A stretch of 9,206 bases of DNA, taken from positions 1-9,206 of the forward strand of contig JAKLIE010000042.1 of assembly GCA_022709775.1 (NCBI GenBank), read 5' to 3'. Positions 1-6,108 of the stretch are shown here, one piece after another. The DNA is from Pseudomonadota bacterium. GTDB lineage: Bacteria > Pseudomonadota > Gammaproteobacteria > Burkholderiales > Casimicrobiaceae. A model generated the notes under the pieces. That model did not search any database. It was given only the letters and a program-made list of their open reading frames with translations, and was not told where the DNA came from. The translations under genes were made by a program, and so were the position numbers. Position 1 is the first letter of the stretch. Every line of letters starts with the position of its first letter.

Positions 1-110
1 ACGAGGCCGACCGTCGTTCCCGCCGCGAGCAGGCATTCGAGCAGCCGCAGGCCGTAGGGCATGCCCGAGGCGCCGGTGAGCGCGAGCGTGACGGAGCGCG
101 TCGTTGCCAT
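1..110 (-). CDS. ubiX: Flavin prenyltransferase UbiX, N-terminal part (cut by the window edge)
   Basis: Reading the minus strand from an ATG at 110 gives 36 codons with no stop before the window ends. The peptide starts MATTRSVTLALTGASG and continues MPYGLRLLECLLAAG. The TGASGxxYGxRLL pattern at residues 12-23 is the N-terminal FMN-binding loop of the UbiX/Pad1 flavoprotein family. Family knowledge: UbiX joins a dimethylallyl group to reduced FMN to make prenylated FMN, the cofactor of the UbiD decarboxylase in ubiquinone synthesis. The start lies 10 bases after the rapZ stop, with a weak GGCGGG Shine-Dalgarno-like stretch just upstream, so it is probably co-transcribed with rapZ. The rest of the protein is outside the window, so the call rests on the N-terminal motif alone. 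Confidence 0.82.
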   Translation of the reverse strand, partial: MATTRSVTLALTGASGMPYGLRLLECLLAAGTTVGL

Positions 111-120
111 GCCCGCCGCG

Positions 121-960
121 TCAGTGGAGCTCGCGATGCCGGCGCAGCACCTGGTAACGCTGCGCGAACGCGCGCGCGAGCCGCTCCACCAGATACACCG
201 AGCGATGCCGCCCGCCGGTGCAGCCGATCGCGACCGTCAGGTAGTTGCGGTTGTCGCGCGCGTAGTCGGGCAGCCAGCTCGCGACGAAGTGGTAGATGTC
301 GCCGTACATGCGCTCGACCTCGGGCAGCGCCTCGAGGAACGCGACGACGTCGGGATCCCTGCCGGTCTGCGGCGCGAGCTTCGCCTCGTAGTGCGGGTTG
401 CCGAGGCAGCGAACGTCGAACACGAGGTCGGCGTCGAGCGGCACGCCGTGCTTGAAGCCGAACGACTCGAACAGCAGCGTGAGCTTCGACGGGTCGACGC
501 TCACGAAGTCCCTGACCCAGTTGCGCAGCGCGGCGGCGGGGAGGTCGCTCGTGTCCAGCACGGTCCCGAGCAGCCTCGCTTCGGCGAGCTGTCCGCGCTC
601 GTGCTCGATCGCCTCGATCAGCGTGCGCTCGTCGCTCGAGAACGGATGCCGCCGTCGGGTCTCGGAGAAGCGCTTCACCAGCGTCTCGACCTTCGTGTCG
701 AGGAACACGAAGCGCACGTTCCAGCCGCGCGCCTTGAGCACGTCGATAGTCGCGCCGATCCCGGGGAGCCCGGGCGCGTCCTTCGCGTCGAGCGCGACCG
801 CGACGCGGGAGGCTTCGCCTGCGCGCGCGAGGTGGTCGACGGTCGGCACGACCAGTGCGACCGGGAGGTTGCCGATCGTGTCGTAGCCCGCGTCCTCGAG
901 CGCGGCGAGCGCCACGCTCTTCCCCGAACCCGACACGCCGCCGATCAGGACCAGTTCCAC
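121..960 (-). CDS. rapZ: RapZ, P-loop nucleotide-binding RNase adaptor
   Basis: This is a 279-residue protein close to the family length (284 in E. coli). The P-loop GVSGSGKS is at residues 8-15. ETRRRHP at 100-106 and the block SFGFKHGVPLDADLVFDVR at 166-184 are RapZ hallmarks, as is GCTGGRHRSV at 246-255 in the C-terminal domain. The tail is basic (LRRHRELH). In E. coli RapZ binds the sRNA GlmZ and brings it to RNase E, lowering GlmS when glucosamine-6-phosphate is plentiful. Outside enterobacteria the GlmY/GlmZ sRNAs are usually absent, so the target here is unknown. The start is GTG at 960; an in-frame TGA two codons upstream rules out a longer form. No clear Shine-Dalgarno is visible. 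The usual DNLP after the first helix reads GNLP (residues 30-33). The neighbours hprK and ptsN support the call. Confidence 0.95.
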   Translation of the reverse strand: MELVLIGGVSGSGKSVALAALEDAGYDTIGNLPVALVVPTVDHLARAGEASRVAVALDAKDAPGLPGIGATIDVLKARGWNVRFVFLDTKVETLVKRFSETRRRHPFSSDERTLIEAIEHERGQLAEARLLGTVLDTSDLPAAALRNWVRDFVSVDPSKLTLLFESFGFKHGVPLDADLVFDVRCLGNPHYEAKLAPQTGRDPDVVAFLEALPEVERMYGDIYHFVASWLPDYARDNRNYLTVAIGCTGGRHRSVYLVERLARAFAQRYQVLRRHRELH

Positions 961-1115
961 GGATCAGGTATCCGGTACCGGAAGTCGGGGATCGGGGCGC
1001 CTGCGGGGCGGGAGGCGTCGGTGGGCGCGAGCGATCGCACGGGGTCGTCGAGTCGGCGAATCCGTGGCCGGCGCCCTACGCGCCGCCATCGGAGCCGCGG
1101 CGCGTCGGGTCCCCG
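961..1115. other. 155-bp gap between hprK and rapZ, no strong signal
   Basis: There is no convincing gene here. Just upstream of the rapZ GTG lies a small inverted motif, GGTA-TCCGG-TACC at about 967-979, next to CCCCGAC-type runs. At 1069-1085 a 6-bp inverted repeat (CGGCGC/GCGCCG) surrounds a 5-base loop; it is weak and has no T-run, so I do not call a terminator. No good -10/-35 pair is seen on the minus strand, so rapZ is probably read through from hprK. Confidence 0.4.
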
Positions 1116-2087
1116 TCAACCGACACCCGATCCCTGGTCGTCCATCAGCTTCTGCTGGCGCTCGATGAACTCGAGCGTGCTGTCGATGCCGCGCTGGTTC
1201 AGCACGAAGTTGCGCACGGCCGCCTCGACGAGCACCGCGAGGTTGCGCCCGGCCGCGACGGGAATCGTGACGCGGCGCACAGGCACGCCGAGGACTTCCT
1301 GGAAGTTCGCCTCGACCTTGAGCCGGTCGAGCTCGGAGAACGCCTCGTGGCTGTGGTCCTCGAGGTGCACGATCAGCTTGAGTAGCTTGCGCGGCCGCAC
1401 CGCGGTCTCGCCGAAGATCGTCCGGATGTTGAGCACGCCGATGCCGCGGACCTCGAGGAAGTCGCGCAGCACCGCGGGGCATCGGCCTTCGACGGTGTCC
1501 GGCGAGATCCGGTAGAGCTCGACGATGTCGTCGGCGACGAGACCGTTGCCGCGCGAGATGAGCTCGAGCGCCAGCTCGCTCTTGCCGATCGCGGACGCTC
1601 CCGTGATCAGCACGCCCATCTCGAGCACGTCGAGGAACACGCCGTGCAGCGTCGTCGACTCCGCCAGAACCCGCGACAGGTAGAGGCGGAACACGTCGAC
1701 CACGTGCGGCGAAGGCTGCGGCGAGGCGAGCAGCGGTACGTGGTGCGCCTCGCAATTCCTCGCCAGATCCGACGGCACCGCCTCGCCGTTCGCGACGACG
1801 ATCGCGACCAGGTCGCCTTCGAACAGCCGGTCGATCGCGGCGCCGAGCTCGCCCGCGGGCAGCCCCTTCAGGTAGGCGATCTCCGCGGCGCCGAGGAGCT
1901 GCACGCGGAACGGGTGGATGAAGTTCATGTGCCCGACCTGCCCGACGGTCGGCTTCAGGGCCGCCTCGCCGGTGAGCACGCGATTGCCTCCGTCGCGCCC
2001 CGCGACCCAGCGCAGGCCCAGGCGGTCCTGGTTGTCGATCACGAGCCGCTCGACGCTGACCTGCCGCAGATGGGTGTCGGCGGACAT
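1116..2087 (-). CDS. hprK: HPr kinase/phosphorylase
   Basis: This 323-residue protein has the HprK two-part layout: an N-terminal domain at about 1-135 and a P-loop kinase domain at about 136-315. Key motifs are H149 (LHGVFLD), the P-loop GASAIGKS at 163-170, VADD at 184-187, the family signature LEVRGIGVLNIRTIFG at 211-226, and IPVAAGRN at 275-282. HprK phosphorylates HPr on a serine using ATP or pyrophosphate and can reverse this by phosphorolysis. In proteobacteria it sits with the regulatory PTS rather than with sugar uptake. The start is ATG at 2087, 19 bases after the ptsN stop; the same frame stays open much further upstream inside ptsN, but homology begins at MSADTHLRQVSVERL. No Shine-Dalgarno is visible, so coupling to ptsN is likely. 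The P-loop is odd: the usual form is GDSGIGKS or GESGIGKS, and here two positions are alanine. Confidence 0.95.
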   Translation of the reverse strand: MSADTHLRQVSVERLVIDNQDRLGLRWVAGRDGGNRVLTGEAALKPTVGQVGHMNFIHPFRVQLLGAAEIAYLKGLPAGELGAAIDRLFEGDLVAIVVANGEAVPSDLARNCEAHHVPLLASPQPSPHVVDVFRLYLSRVLAESTTLHGVFLDVLEMGVLITGASAIGKSELALELISRGNGLVADDIVELYRISPDTVEGRCPAVLRDFLEVRGIGVLNIRTIFGETAVRPRKLLKLIVHLEDHSHEAFSELDRLKVEANFQEVLGVPVRRVTIPVAAGRNLAVLVEAAVRNFVLNQRGIDSTLEFIERQQKLMDDQGSGVG

Positions 2088-2106
2088 CGGGCGCGGCGCA
2101 GTCCGG

Positions 2107-2568
2107 TCAGGCGACCGGCGCCCAGTCCCGGATGGCGGACCACGTCGCCGCGGCATCCGGCGCCACGGCGAGGCGCTCCCGGAACGATCGCTCGCTGAAC
2201 ATCTGCGCGAGTTCCGACAGGAGCTCGAGGTGCTGCTCGGTGGCCTGCTCGGGCACCAGCAGCACGAAAACCTGGTTGACCGGGCGGCCGTCCGGAGCGT
2301 CGAACGGGATCGGCTGCGCGAGCCGGACGAAAGCGCCGCGCGCGTCCCTGAGTCCCTTGATCCTGCCGTGGGGAATCGCGATCCCCTGGCCCAGGCCGGT
2401 CGAGCCGAGCTTCTCGCGCGCCGAAAGCGCATCGACGACCGTCGCGCGGGCCACGCCGCCGCTGGCCTCGAAGATCCCCGCGACCGACGCGAACAGGTCG
2501 CGCTTGTTCGCGGCATCGACGCCGACGGCGACGTTGGACGGGGGAAGAAGCTCTGCGATGCGGTTCAT
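2107..2568 (-). CDS. ptsN: PTS IIA-like nitrogen regulatory protein (EIIA-Ntr)
   Basis: This 153-residue single-domain protein matches the PTS EIIA type-2 (mannitol/fructose/Ntr) fold in length and motifs. The phosphorylated histidine is H67 in GIAIPHGR (residues 62-69), preceded by REKLGSTGLG. PtsN is the last acceptor of the PTS-Ntr relay (PtsP to NPr/HPr to PtsN). In other proteobacteria its unphosphorylated form regulates potassium transport and sensor kinases; it is not a sugar carrier. The ATG at 2568 fits the family N-terminus (MNRIAELLPPSNV). There is no clear Shine-Dalgarno, and a strong hairpin lies 11 bases upstream. It is followed after 19 bases by hprK, which acts on the same phosphocarrier. 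The 289-bp gap before it is the longest on the minus strand here, so it may also have its own promoter. Confidence 0.95.
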   Translation of the reverse strand: MNRIAELLPPSNVAVGVDAANKRDLFASVAGIFEASGGVARATVVDALSAREKLGSTGLGQGIAIPHGRIKGLRDARGAFVRLAQPIPFDAPDGRPVNQVFVLLVPEQATEQHLELLSELAQMFSERSFRERLAVAPDAAATWSAIRDWAPVA

Positions 2569-2579
2569 GGCTCGGGAGA

Positions 2580-2622
2580 CGCTGCCGGCGGACCCCGGCG
2601 GAGGGGCGCGTCGCCGGCAGCG
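2580..2622 (-). other. Hairpin in the ptsN leader
   Basis: CGCTGCCGGCG at 2580-2590 is the exact reverse complement of 2612-2622, giving an 11-bp GC-rich stem. Inside the 21-base loop, CCCC (2593-2596) can pair with GGGG (2603-2606). The stem ends 11 bases before the ptsN ATG, where a ribosome would load. There is no T-run, so a classical intrinsic terminator is unlikely. A role in translation control, mRNA protection or processing is inference. Confidence 0.55.
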
Positions 2623-2641
2623 GCATTCGGACCGGTCGGCG

Positions 2642-2647
2642 ATTCTA
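2642..2647 (-). promoter_or_regulatory. Possible -10 element for ptsN
   Basis: The minus strand reads TAGAAT here, in an AT-rich island (GTGTAGAATC) within very GC-rich DNA, just after the first repeat copy. A start point about seven bases downstream would give a leader of about 65 bases containing the 2580-2622 hairpin. No good -35 box is found at 16-18 bases; that position falls inside the repeat. The call is weak. Confidence 0.3.
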
Positions 2648-2656
2648 CACGCGATG

Positions 2657-2734
2657 CGCCGCGGCGATCGCAGGCGCGCGTCGTCGATCCCCGTGGCTGC
2701 GCCACGGGGCCCCTCGCCGACGCGGCGACGCCGC
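2657..2734. repeat. 78-bp palindromic direct repeat, copy 1
   Basis: This copy is identical at all 78 bases to 2780-2857. It is itself a nested inverted repeat. The tip is CCCCGTGGC (2689-2697) and GCCACGGGG (2701-2709) around the loop TGC. A second tier pairs CGCGTCG (2677-2683) with CGACGCG (2718-2724), and an outer tier pairs GCGGCG (2661-2666) with CGCCGC (2729-2734). In this copy the outer tier extends three more pairs through 2658-2660 and 2735-2737. It resembles REP/BIME-type intergenic elements in general form, but I cannot assign a family. Confidence 0.9.
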
Positions 2735-2779
2735 GGCCTCTCCGGCCCGTCGACGGGGGATGGAGCGTCGAGCGTCGGC
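2735..2779. other. 45-bp spacer between the repeat copies
   Basis: The spacer holds a perfect 12-bp palindrome, CCCGTCGACGGG, at 2746-2757, and a tandem 7-mer GAGCGTC at 2763-2769 and 2770-2776. It is not similar to the flanking repeat. No gene is seen. Confidence 0.6.
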
Positions 2780-2857
2780 CGCCGCGGCGATCGCAGGCGC
2801 GCGTCGTCGATCCCCGTGGCTGCGCCACGGGGCCCCTCGCCGACGCGGCGACGCCGC
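2780..2857. repeat. 78-bp palindromic direct repeat, copy 2
   Basis: This is the exact second copy, offset by 123 bases from the first. The tip hairpin lies at 2812-2832 (9-bp stem, 3-base loop). Its last matching base, 2857, touches the hpf stop codon at 2858-2860, so on the hpf transcript the element begins at the first base after the stop. It could serve as a 3'-end structure for hpf mRNA. No T-run follows the stem, so a standard intrinsic terminator is not supported. Confidence 0.9.
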
Positions 2858-3208
2858 TCATCGACCGCCGGTCTCCGGCGCCCACGCGGCGGGATCGCGC
2901 TTGACGGCGGCGCCGTCGTGGCGGTCCGCCACGCGCTTCTCCTTCGCCTTCAGCACCTGCCGGTCGAGCTTGTCCGCCAGCGCGTCGATCGCCGCGTACA
3001 TGTCGGGCTCGATCGCCTCGGCGTGGATGTCCTTGCCCCGGATGTGCAGGTTCGCCTCGACCTTCTGTCGAAGCTTGTCCACCGACAGCACGACGTTGAC
3101 GTCGATCACGTGGTCGAAATGGCGCGTGACGCGGTCGAGCTTCGCAACGACGTAGTCGCGGATCGCGGGCGTGATCTCGAGGTGATTGCCGGTGAGGTTC
3201 AGGTTCAT
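2858..3208 (-). CDS. hpf: Ribosome hibernation promoting factor, short form
   Basis: This 116-residue protein starts MNLNLTGNHLEITPAIRDYV, the N-terminus of the HPF/RaiA family. It continues through the domain core, including the segment around RQKVEANLHIRGKDIHAEA (48-66) and MYAAIDALADKLDRQV (70-85). It lacks the C-terminal dimerisation domain of long HPF and is a short form with about 20 extra polar residues compared with the 95-residue E. coli HPF. The family binds the 30S decoding region in stationary phase and helps form inactive 100S ribosomes. The ATG at 3208 is chosen because GGAAGGAG (3214-3221) sits five bases upstream; a GTG at 3214 overlaps that Shine-Dalgarno and is unlikely. It follows rpoN by 56 bases, the classical arrangement. 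Confidence 0.95.
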   Translation of the reverse strand: MNLNLTGNHLEITPAIRDYVVAKLDRVTRHFDHVIDVNVVLSVDKLRQKVEANLHIRGKDIHAEAIEPDMYAAIDALADKLDRQVLKAKEKRVADRHDGAAVKRDPAAWAPETGGR

Positions 3209-3213
3209 GCGCA

Positions 3214-3221
3214 CTCCTTCC
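3214..3221 (-). promoter_or_regulatory. Strong Shine-Dalgarno of hpf
   Basis: The minus strand reads GGAAGGAG followed by five bases and then ATG. It is the clearest ribosome binding site in the window and fixes the hpf start at 3208 rather than the GTG at 3214. Confidence 0.8.
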
Positions 3222-3264
3222 GGACGGCTCTGCTTGCGCGCACGCCGCTACGCGGGCTCATCCG

Positions 3265-4755
3265 CTACAGCGACTTGCGCAGGTTGACGGGAGGAATCGA
3301 AAGCGCCTCCCGGTATTTCGCGACGGTGCGGCGGGCGACCAGGATGCCCTGCTCGCCCAGCACCTCCGCGATCTTGCTGTCGGTCAGCGGCGTCTTCGGA
3401 TCCTCGGCGCCGATCAGCTGCTTGATCAGGGCGCGGATCGCGGTGGCCGATGCCGCGCCGCCGGTGTCGGTCGCGACGTGGCTGCCGAAGAAATACTTGA
3501 GCTCGTAGGTCCCGCGCGGCGTGAGCATGTACTTCTGCGTCGTCACGCGCGAGATCGTCGACTCGTGCAGGCCCAGCATGTCGGCGATCTCGCGCAGCAC
3601 CATCGGACGCATCGCGACCTCGCCGTGCTCGAAGAATCGCCGCTGGCGCTCGACGATCGCCTGCGCGACGCGGAGGATCGTGTCGAACCGTTGCTGGACG
3701 TTCCGGATCAGCCACTTGGCTTCCTGCAGCTGCGCGGCGAGCTGCTGGTTCGACGCGTCGCGGCTCCGCGCCAGGATGTCGGCGTAGATCCGGTTGACGC
3801 GCAGCTTGGGCATCGCCGCCTCGTTGAGCGACGCGCTCCAGTGGCCGCGCAGCTTGCGCACGACCACGTCGGGGACGACGTAGTTCGCCTCGGCCTTCGC
3901 GAACGCCGAGCCGGGCCGCGGGTTGAGCGTGCGGACGAGCTCCCGGATCGAGCGCACGGTCGCGTCGTCGCACTGCAGGACGCGCTTGAGCCTCGTGACG
4001 TCCCGGTTGGCGAGGAGATCCAGGTGCGTCTCGACCACCCTGAGCGCCGCGGCGCGGCAGGGCGTCGACTCCGGAAGCGCCTTGAGCTGGAGCGCGAGCG
4101 ACTCGCCGAGGTTGCGCGCGCCGACGCCCGCCGGCTCGAAGCTCTGCAGGTAGCGCAGCGCGATCGACAGCTCGTCGAGATCGATGTCGAGCTCGTCGGG
4201 AAAGAGCTCGACGAGCTCGTCGAGCGAGCTCGTCAGAAAGCCGTCGTCGTCGACCGCGTCGATCAGCGCCGCGACGAGCTGCCGGTCGCGCCGAGGCAGC
4301 GAAAGCATCCCGAGCTGCGACACGAGATGATCGCGCAGCGTCGACGACGCGACCTGCTGCGGGTAGAACTCGTCGTCGTCGTCGGCGGCGGGGGCGGTTC
4401 CCCAGTCTCCGTCGCCGAAGCCGCCTTCCTCGGCGAACTCGACCTCGTTCGAGGGCACGCCGCGCTCGGCGGCATCGGCCGTGTCGACCGGCTCGTCCGC
4501 GCGCTCCTCCTCCGCTTCCGCGGCGCGGACGGTCTCCGGCGCCTCGGCCGGGGCGGCTGCGGTGCCCGCGCTCGCGTCGGCCCCGCCGCCTTCCTCGTCC
4601 TCGTCGCTCTTCTCGAGCAGCGGGTTCTCCTGCAGCATCCGCTCGACCTCGGCGTTGAGCTCGAGCGTCGAGAGTTGCAGCAGCCGGATCGACTGCTGCA
4701 GCTGCGGCGTCAGCGTGAGGTGCTGCGAGAGCTTGAGCTGGAGCGTGGGCTTCAT
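3265..4755 (-). CDS. rpoN: RNA polymerase sigma-54 factor
   Basis: This 496-residue protein has the full sigma-54 layout. Region I (1-50) has the Leu/Gln-rich activator-interacting segment [20 protein letters not shown]. Region II (about 50-130) is an acidic, low-complexity linker rich in Glu, Asp and Ala. The core-binding domain spans about 135-320. A helix-turn-helix lies near 387-405 ([19 protein letters not shown]), and the RpoN box [10 protein letters not shown] at 474-483 is perfect. Sigma-54 directs polymerase to -24/-12 promoters and needs AAA+ activators; typical targets are nitrogen metabolism, motility and envelope functions. The start is the ATG at 4755, where the family N-terminus ([11 protein letters not shown]) begins, 13 bases after the lptB stop. 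The frame stays open 23 codons further, but that stretch overlaps lptB and lacks homology. No Shine-Dalgarno is visible. Confidence 0.97.
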   Translation of the reverse strand: MKPTLQLKLSQHLTLTPQLQQSIRLLQLSTLELNAEVERMLQENPLLEKSDEDEEGGGADASAGTAAAPAEAPETVRAAEAEEERADEPVDTADAAERGVPSNEVEFAEEGGFGDGDWGTAPAADDDDEFYPQQVASSTLRDHLVSQLGMLSLPRRDRQLVAALIDAVDDDGFLTSSLDELVELFPDELDIDLDELSIALRYLQSFEPAGVGARNLGESLALQLKALPESTPCRAAALRVVETHLDLLANRDVTRLKRVLQCDDATVRSIRELVRTLNPRPGSAFAKAEANYVVPDVVVRKLRGHWSASLNEAAMPKLRVNRIYADILARSRDASNQQLAAQLQEAKWLIRNVQQRFDTILRVAQAIVERQRRFFEHGEVAMRPMVLREIADMLGLHESTISRVTTQKYMLTPRGTYELKYFFGSHVATDTGGAASATAIRALIKQLIGAEDPKTPLTDSKIAEVLGEQGILVARRTVAKYREALSIPPVNLRKSL

Positions 4756-4768
4756 CAAGCCGGGACGA

Positions 4769-5491
4769 CTACAGGCGGAAATGCTCGCCGAGATAGACCT
4801 TGCGCACGGACTCATTATAGACAATCTCGTCCGGCGCGCCCGAGGCCAGCACGCTGCCCTCGTTGATGATGTAGGCGCGGTCGCAGATCCCGAGCGTCTC
4901 GCGCACGTTGTGGTCGGTGATCAGGACGCCGATCTCGCGTTCCTTCAGGAAGCCGATGATGCGCTGGATGTCGAGCACCGCGATCGGGTCGACGCCCGCG
5001 AACGGCTCGTCGAGCAGGATGAATCGCGGGCGCGTCGCGAGCGCGCGCGCGATCTCGCAGCGTCTGCGCTCGCCGCCCGAGAGCGACACGGCGGGCGCGC
5101 CCGCGAGGTGGGAGATCGACAGGTCCTCCAGCAGCGCGTCGAGGCGATTGGCGATCGCGTCGGGATCGGACTCCTGCAGCTCCAGGATCGCGCGCACGTT
5201 CTCGGCGACCGTGAGCTTGCGGAAGATCGACGCCTCCTGCGGAAGGTACGAAAGGCCGCGCCGCGCGCGCTGGTGGATCGCGAGGCGCGAGAGGTCCTCA
5301 CCGTCGAGCGCGATCGTGCCGCCGTCGCCGGGCACCAGCCCGACGATCATGTAGAAGCACGTCGTCTTGCCCGCGCCGTTGGGGCCGAGGAGGCCCACGA
5401 CCTCGCCGCTCGCGACCTCGAGCGAGACGTCGTGGACAACGGTGCGCGCCTTGTAGCGCTTGCGCAGGTGCGACGCGGTGAGCTGGCTCAC
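4769..5491 (-). CDS. lptB: LPS export ABC transporter ATP-binding protein LptB
   Basis: This 240-residue ABC ATPase has the Walker A GPNGAGKT at 36-43, Q-loop Gln85 in YLPQEASIF, the signature LSGGE at 137-141, Walker B FILLDEP at 157-163 with catalytic Glu162, the D-loop GVDP at 166-169, and switch His194 in TDHNV. The ending [11 protein letters not shown] is typical of LptB. It powers extraction of LPS from the inner membrane with LptF, LptG and LptC; lptF and lptG are not in this window. The start is GTG at 5491, overlapping the lptA stop as GTGA, which suggests translational coupling. The codons near 4814-4825 are unusually AT-rich (Ile ATT, Tyr TAT, Asn AAT) for this gene and spell a -10-like sequence. 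Confidence 0.97.
   Translation of the reverse strand: MSQLTASHLRKRYKARTVVHDVSLEVASGEVVGLLGPNGAGKTTCFYMIVGLVPGDGGTIALDGEDLSRLAIHQRARRGLSYLPQEASIFRKLTVAENVRAILELQESDPDAIANRLDALLEDLSISHLAGAPAVSLSGGERRRCEIARALATRPRFILLDEPFAGVDPIAVLDIQRIIGFLKEREIGVLITDHNVRETLGICDRAYIINEGSVLASGAPDEIVYNESVRKVYLGEHFRL
4814..4819 (-). promoter_or_regulatory. Possible -10 element for rpoN inside lptB
   Basis: The minus strand reads TATAAT, an exact sigma-70 -10 consensus, 58 bases before the rpoN ATG and within the last codons of lptB. It stands out in DNA near 70% GC. A start point near 4807 would give a leader of about 50 bases. No recognisable -35 is present at 16-18 bases (GGGCGC/CGGGCG), and the upstream bases GTC do not make an extended -10. 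It is a candidate only. Confidence 0.4.
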
Positions 5492-6108
5492 TTGGACGGG
5501 GGCTCGCCTGCGGGCCTGAGCGCCGCCGGCGCCTTCGCCGGGACCGATCCCTTCGGAGACGCCTTCTCGGGCGCCTTGCCCGGAACGCCCGCGCCCTCGC
5601 GCGGCTGGAACATGCCGCGCACTCGCGCGCCCGGTCCGGCGGTGGCGGCGGGCGCGTCCGGCCGCCCCTCGGCGGTGAACAGCTCGGTCTTCGAGTTGTA
5701 CGAGATGTAGTTGCTGCGGATCTCGTCGGTGCCGCGCTTGAGCAGCGCGCGGTCGAACAGTTCGAGCAGATCCTTCGCTCCGTCGTACTCGATGCGCTGC
5801 GCGAATCCCTCGTAGTACTCGTCGCTGCCGTCGCGCTTCTGCCGGAACGACACCGGATTGCCGAACGCCGTGACCTGCATCGAGTTGTCGGGGTTCTGCC
5901 TGAACGTCAGCCGGTCGGCGCGCACGGTGATCGTGCCCTGCGTCAGCACGACGCTGCCGTCGAGCTTGCCCACCTTCGTCTCGTAGTTGAGGTCGCCGCG
6001 GTCGGCGGAGAAGTTGATCGGCTTCTCGCGGTCGCCCGTCTCCGCGGACGCGGCGGCGACGAGCGACGCGAGCGCGAGCGCCGCGAGGAGGCGGGGGGCG
6101 GGATTCAC
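5488..6108 (-). CDS. lptA: Periplasmic LPS transport protein LptA
   Basis: This 206-residue protein begins with a signal peptide (residues 1-22, hydrophobic [14 protein letters not shown], cleavage after ASA). It continues with the OstA/LptA domain at about 29-150, including [35 protein letters not shown] and [16 protein letters not shown]. LptA polymers form the periplasmic bridge carrying LPS from LptC to the outer-membrane LptD. After the domain is a tail of about 55 residues rich in Ala, Pro and Lys (152-206), probably disordered. The start is GTG at 6108, overlapping the lptC stop as GTGA; the frame runs on upstream but only this start puts the signal peptide at the N-terminus. Its stop overlaps the lptB GTG. 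Confidence 0.94.
   Translation of the reverse strand: MNPAPRLLAALALASLVAAASAETGDREKPINFSADRGDLNYETKVGKLDGSVVLTQGTITVRADRLTFRQNPDNSMQVTAFGNPVSFRQKRDGSDEYYEGFAQRIEYDGAKDLLELFDRALLKRGTDEIRSNYISYNSKTELFTAEGRPDAPAATAGPGARVRGMFQPREGAGVPGKAPEKASPKGSVPAKAPAALRPAGEPPSK

Noticed and set aside
964..1089. 41-codon ORF on the minus strand ending next to the rapZ GTG
   Set aside because: Arg/Pro-rich composition typical of chance frames in GC-rich DNA, no Shine-Dalgarno, and much of its end is the CCCCGAC/GGTACC motif.
61..1515. Long plus-strand frame opposite rapZ and hprK (484 codons)
   Set aside because: It is antisense to two well-supported genes, Arg/Ala-rich, with no domain; long antisense frames are expected at this GC content.
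1752..1765. Sigma-54-like -24/-12 match on the minus strand (TGGCGAG...TTGC)
   Set aside because: The GG-to-GC spacing is one base short, and it lies inside hprK coding sequence with no gene start downstream.
2689..2709. Intrinsic terminator after hpf or before ptsN
   Set aside because: The stem is strong, but no T-run follows on either strand, so I list it only as part of the repeat.
2565..2904. Peptide frames on both strands with a repeated block (about 24 residues, e.g. RGCATGPLADAATP)
   Set aside because: The two 78-bp repeats lie 123 bases apart, a multiple of three, so every frame shows a repeated peptide. The DNA palindrome explains this; there is no start signal or domain.
3212..3214. 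GTG as the hpf start
   Set aside because: It overlaps the Shine-Dalgarno GGAAGGAG; the ATG two codons later has correct spacing and matches the family N-terminus.
4756..4824. N-terminal extension of RpoN by 23 residues
   Set aside because: It would overlap the end of lptB and has no similarity to sigma-54; the conserved N-terminus starts at the ATG at 4755.
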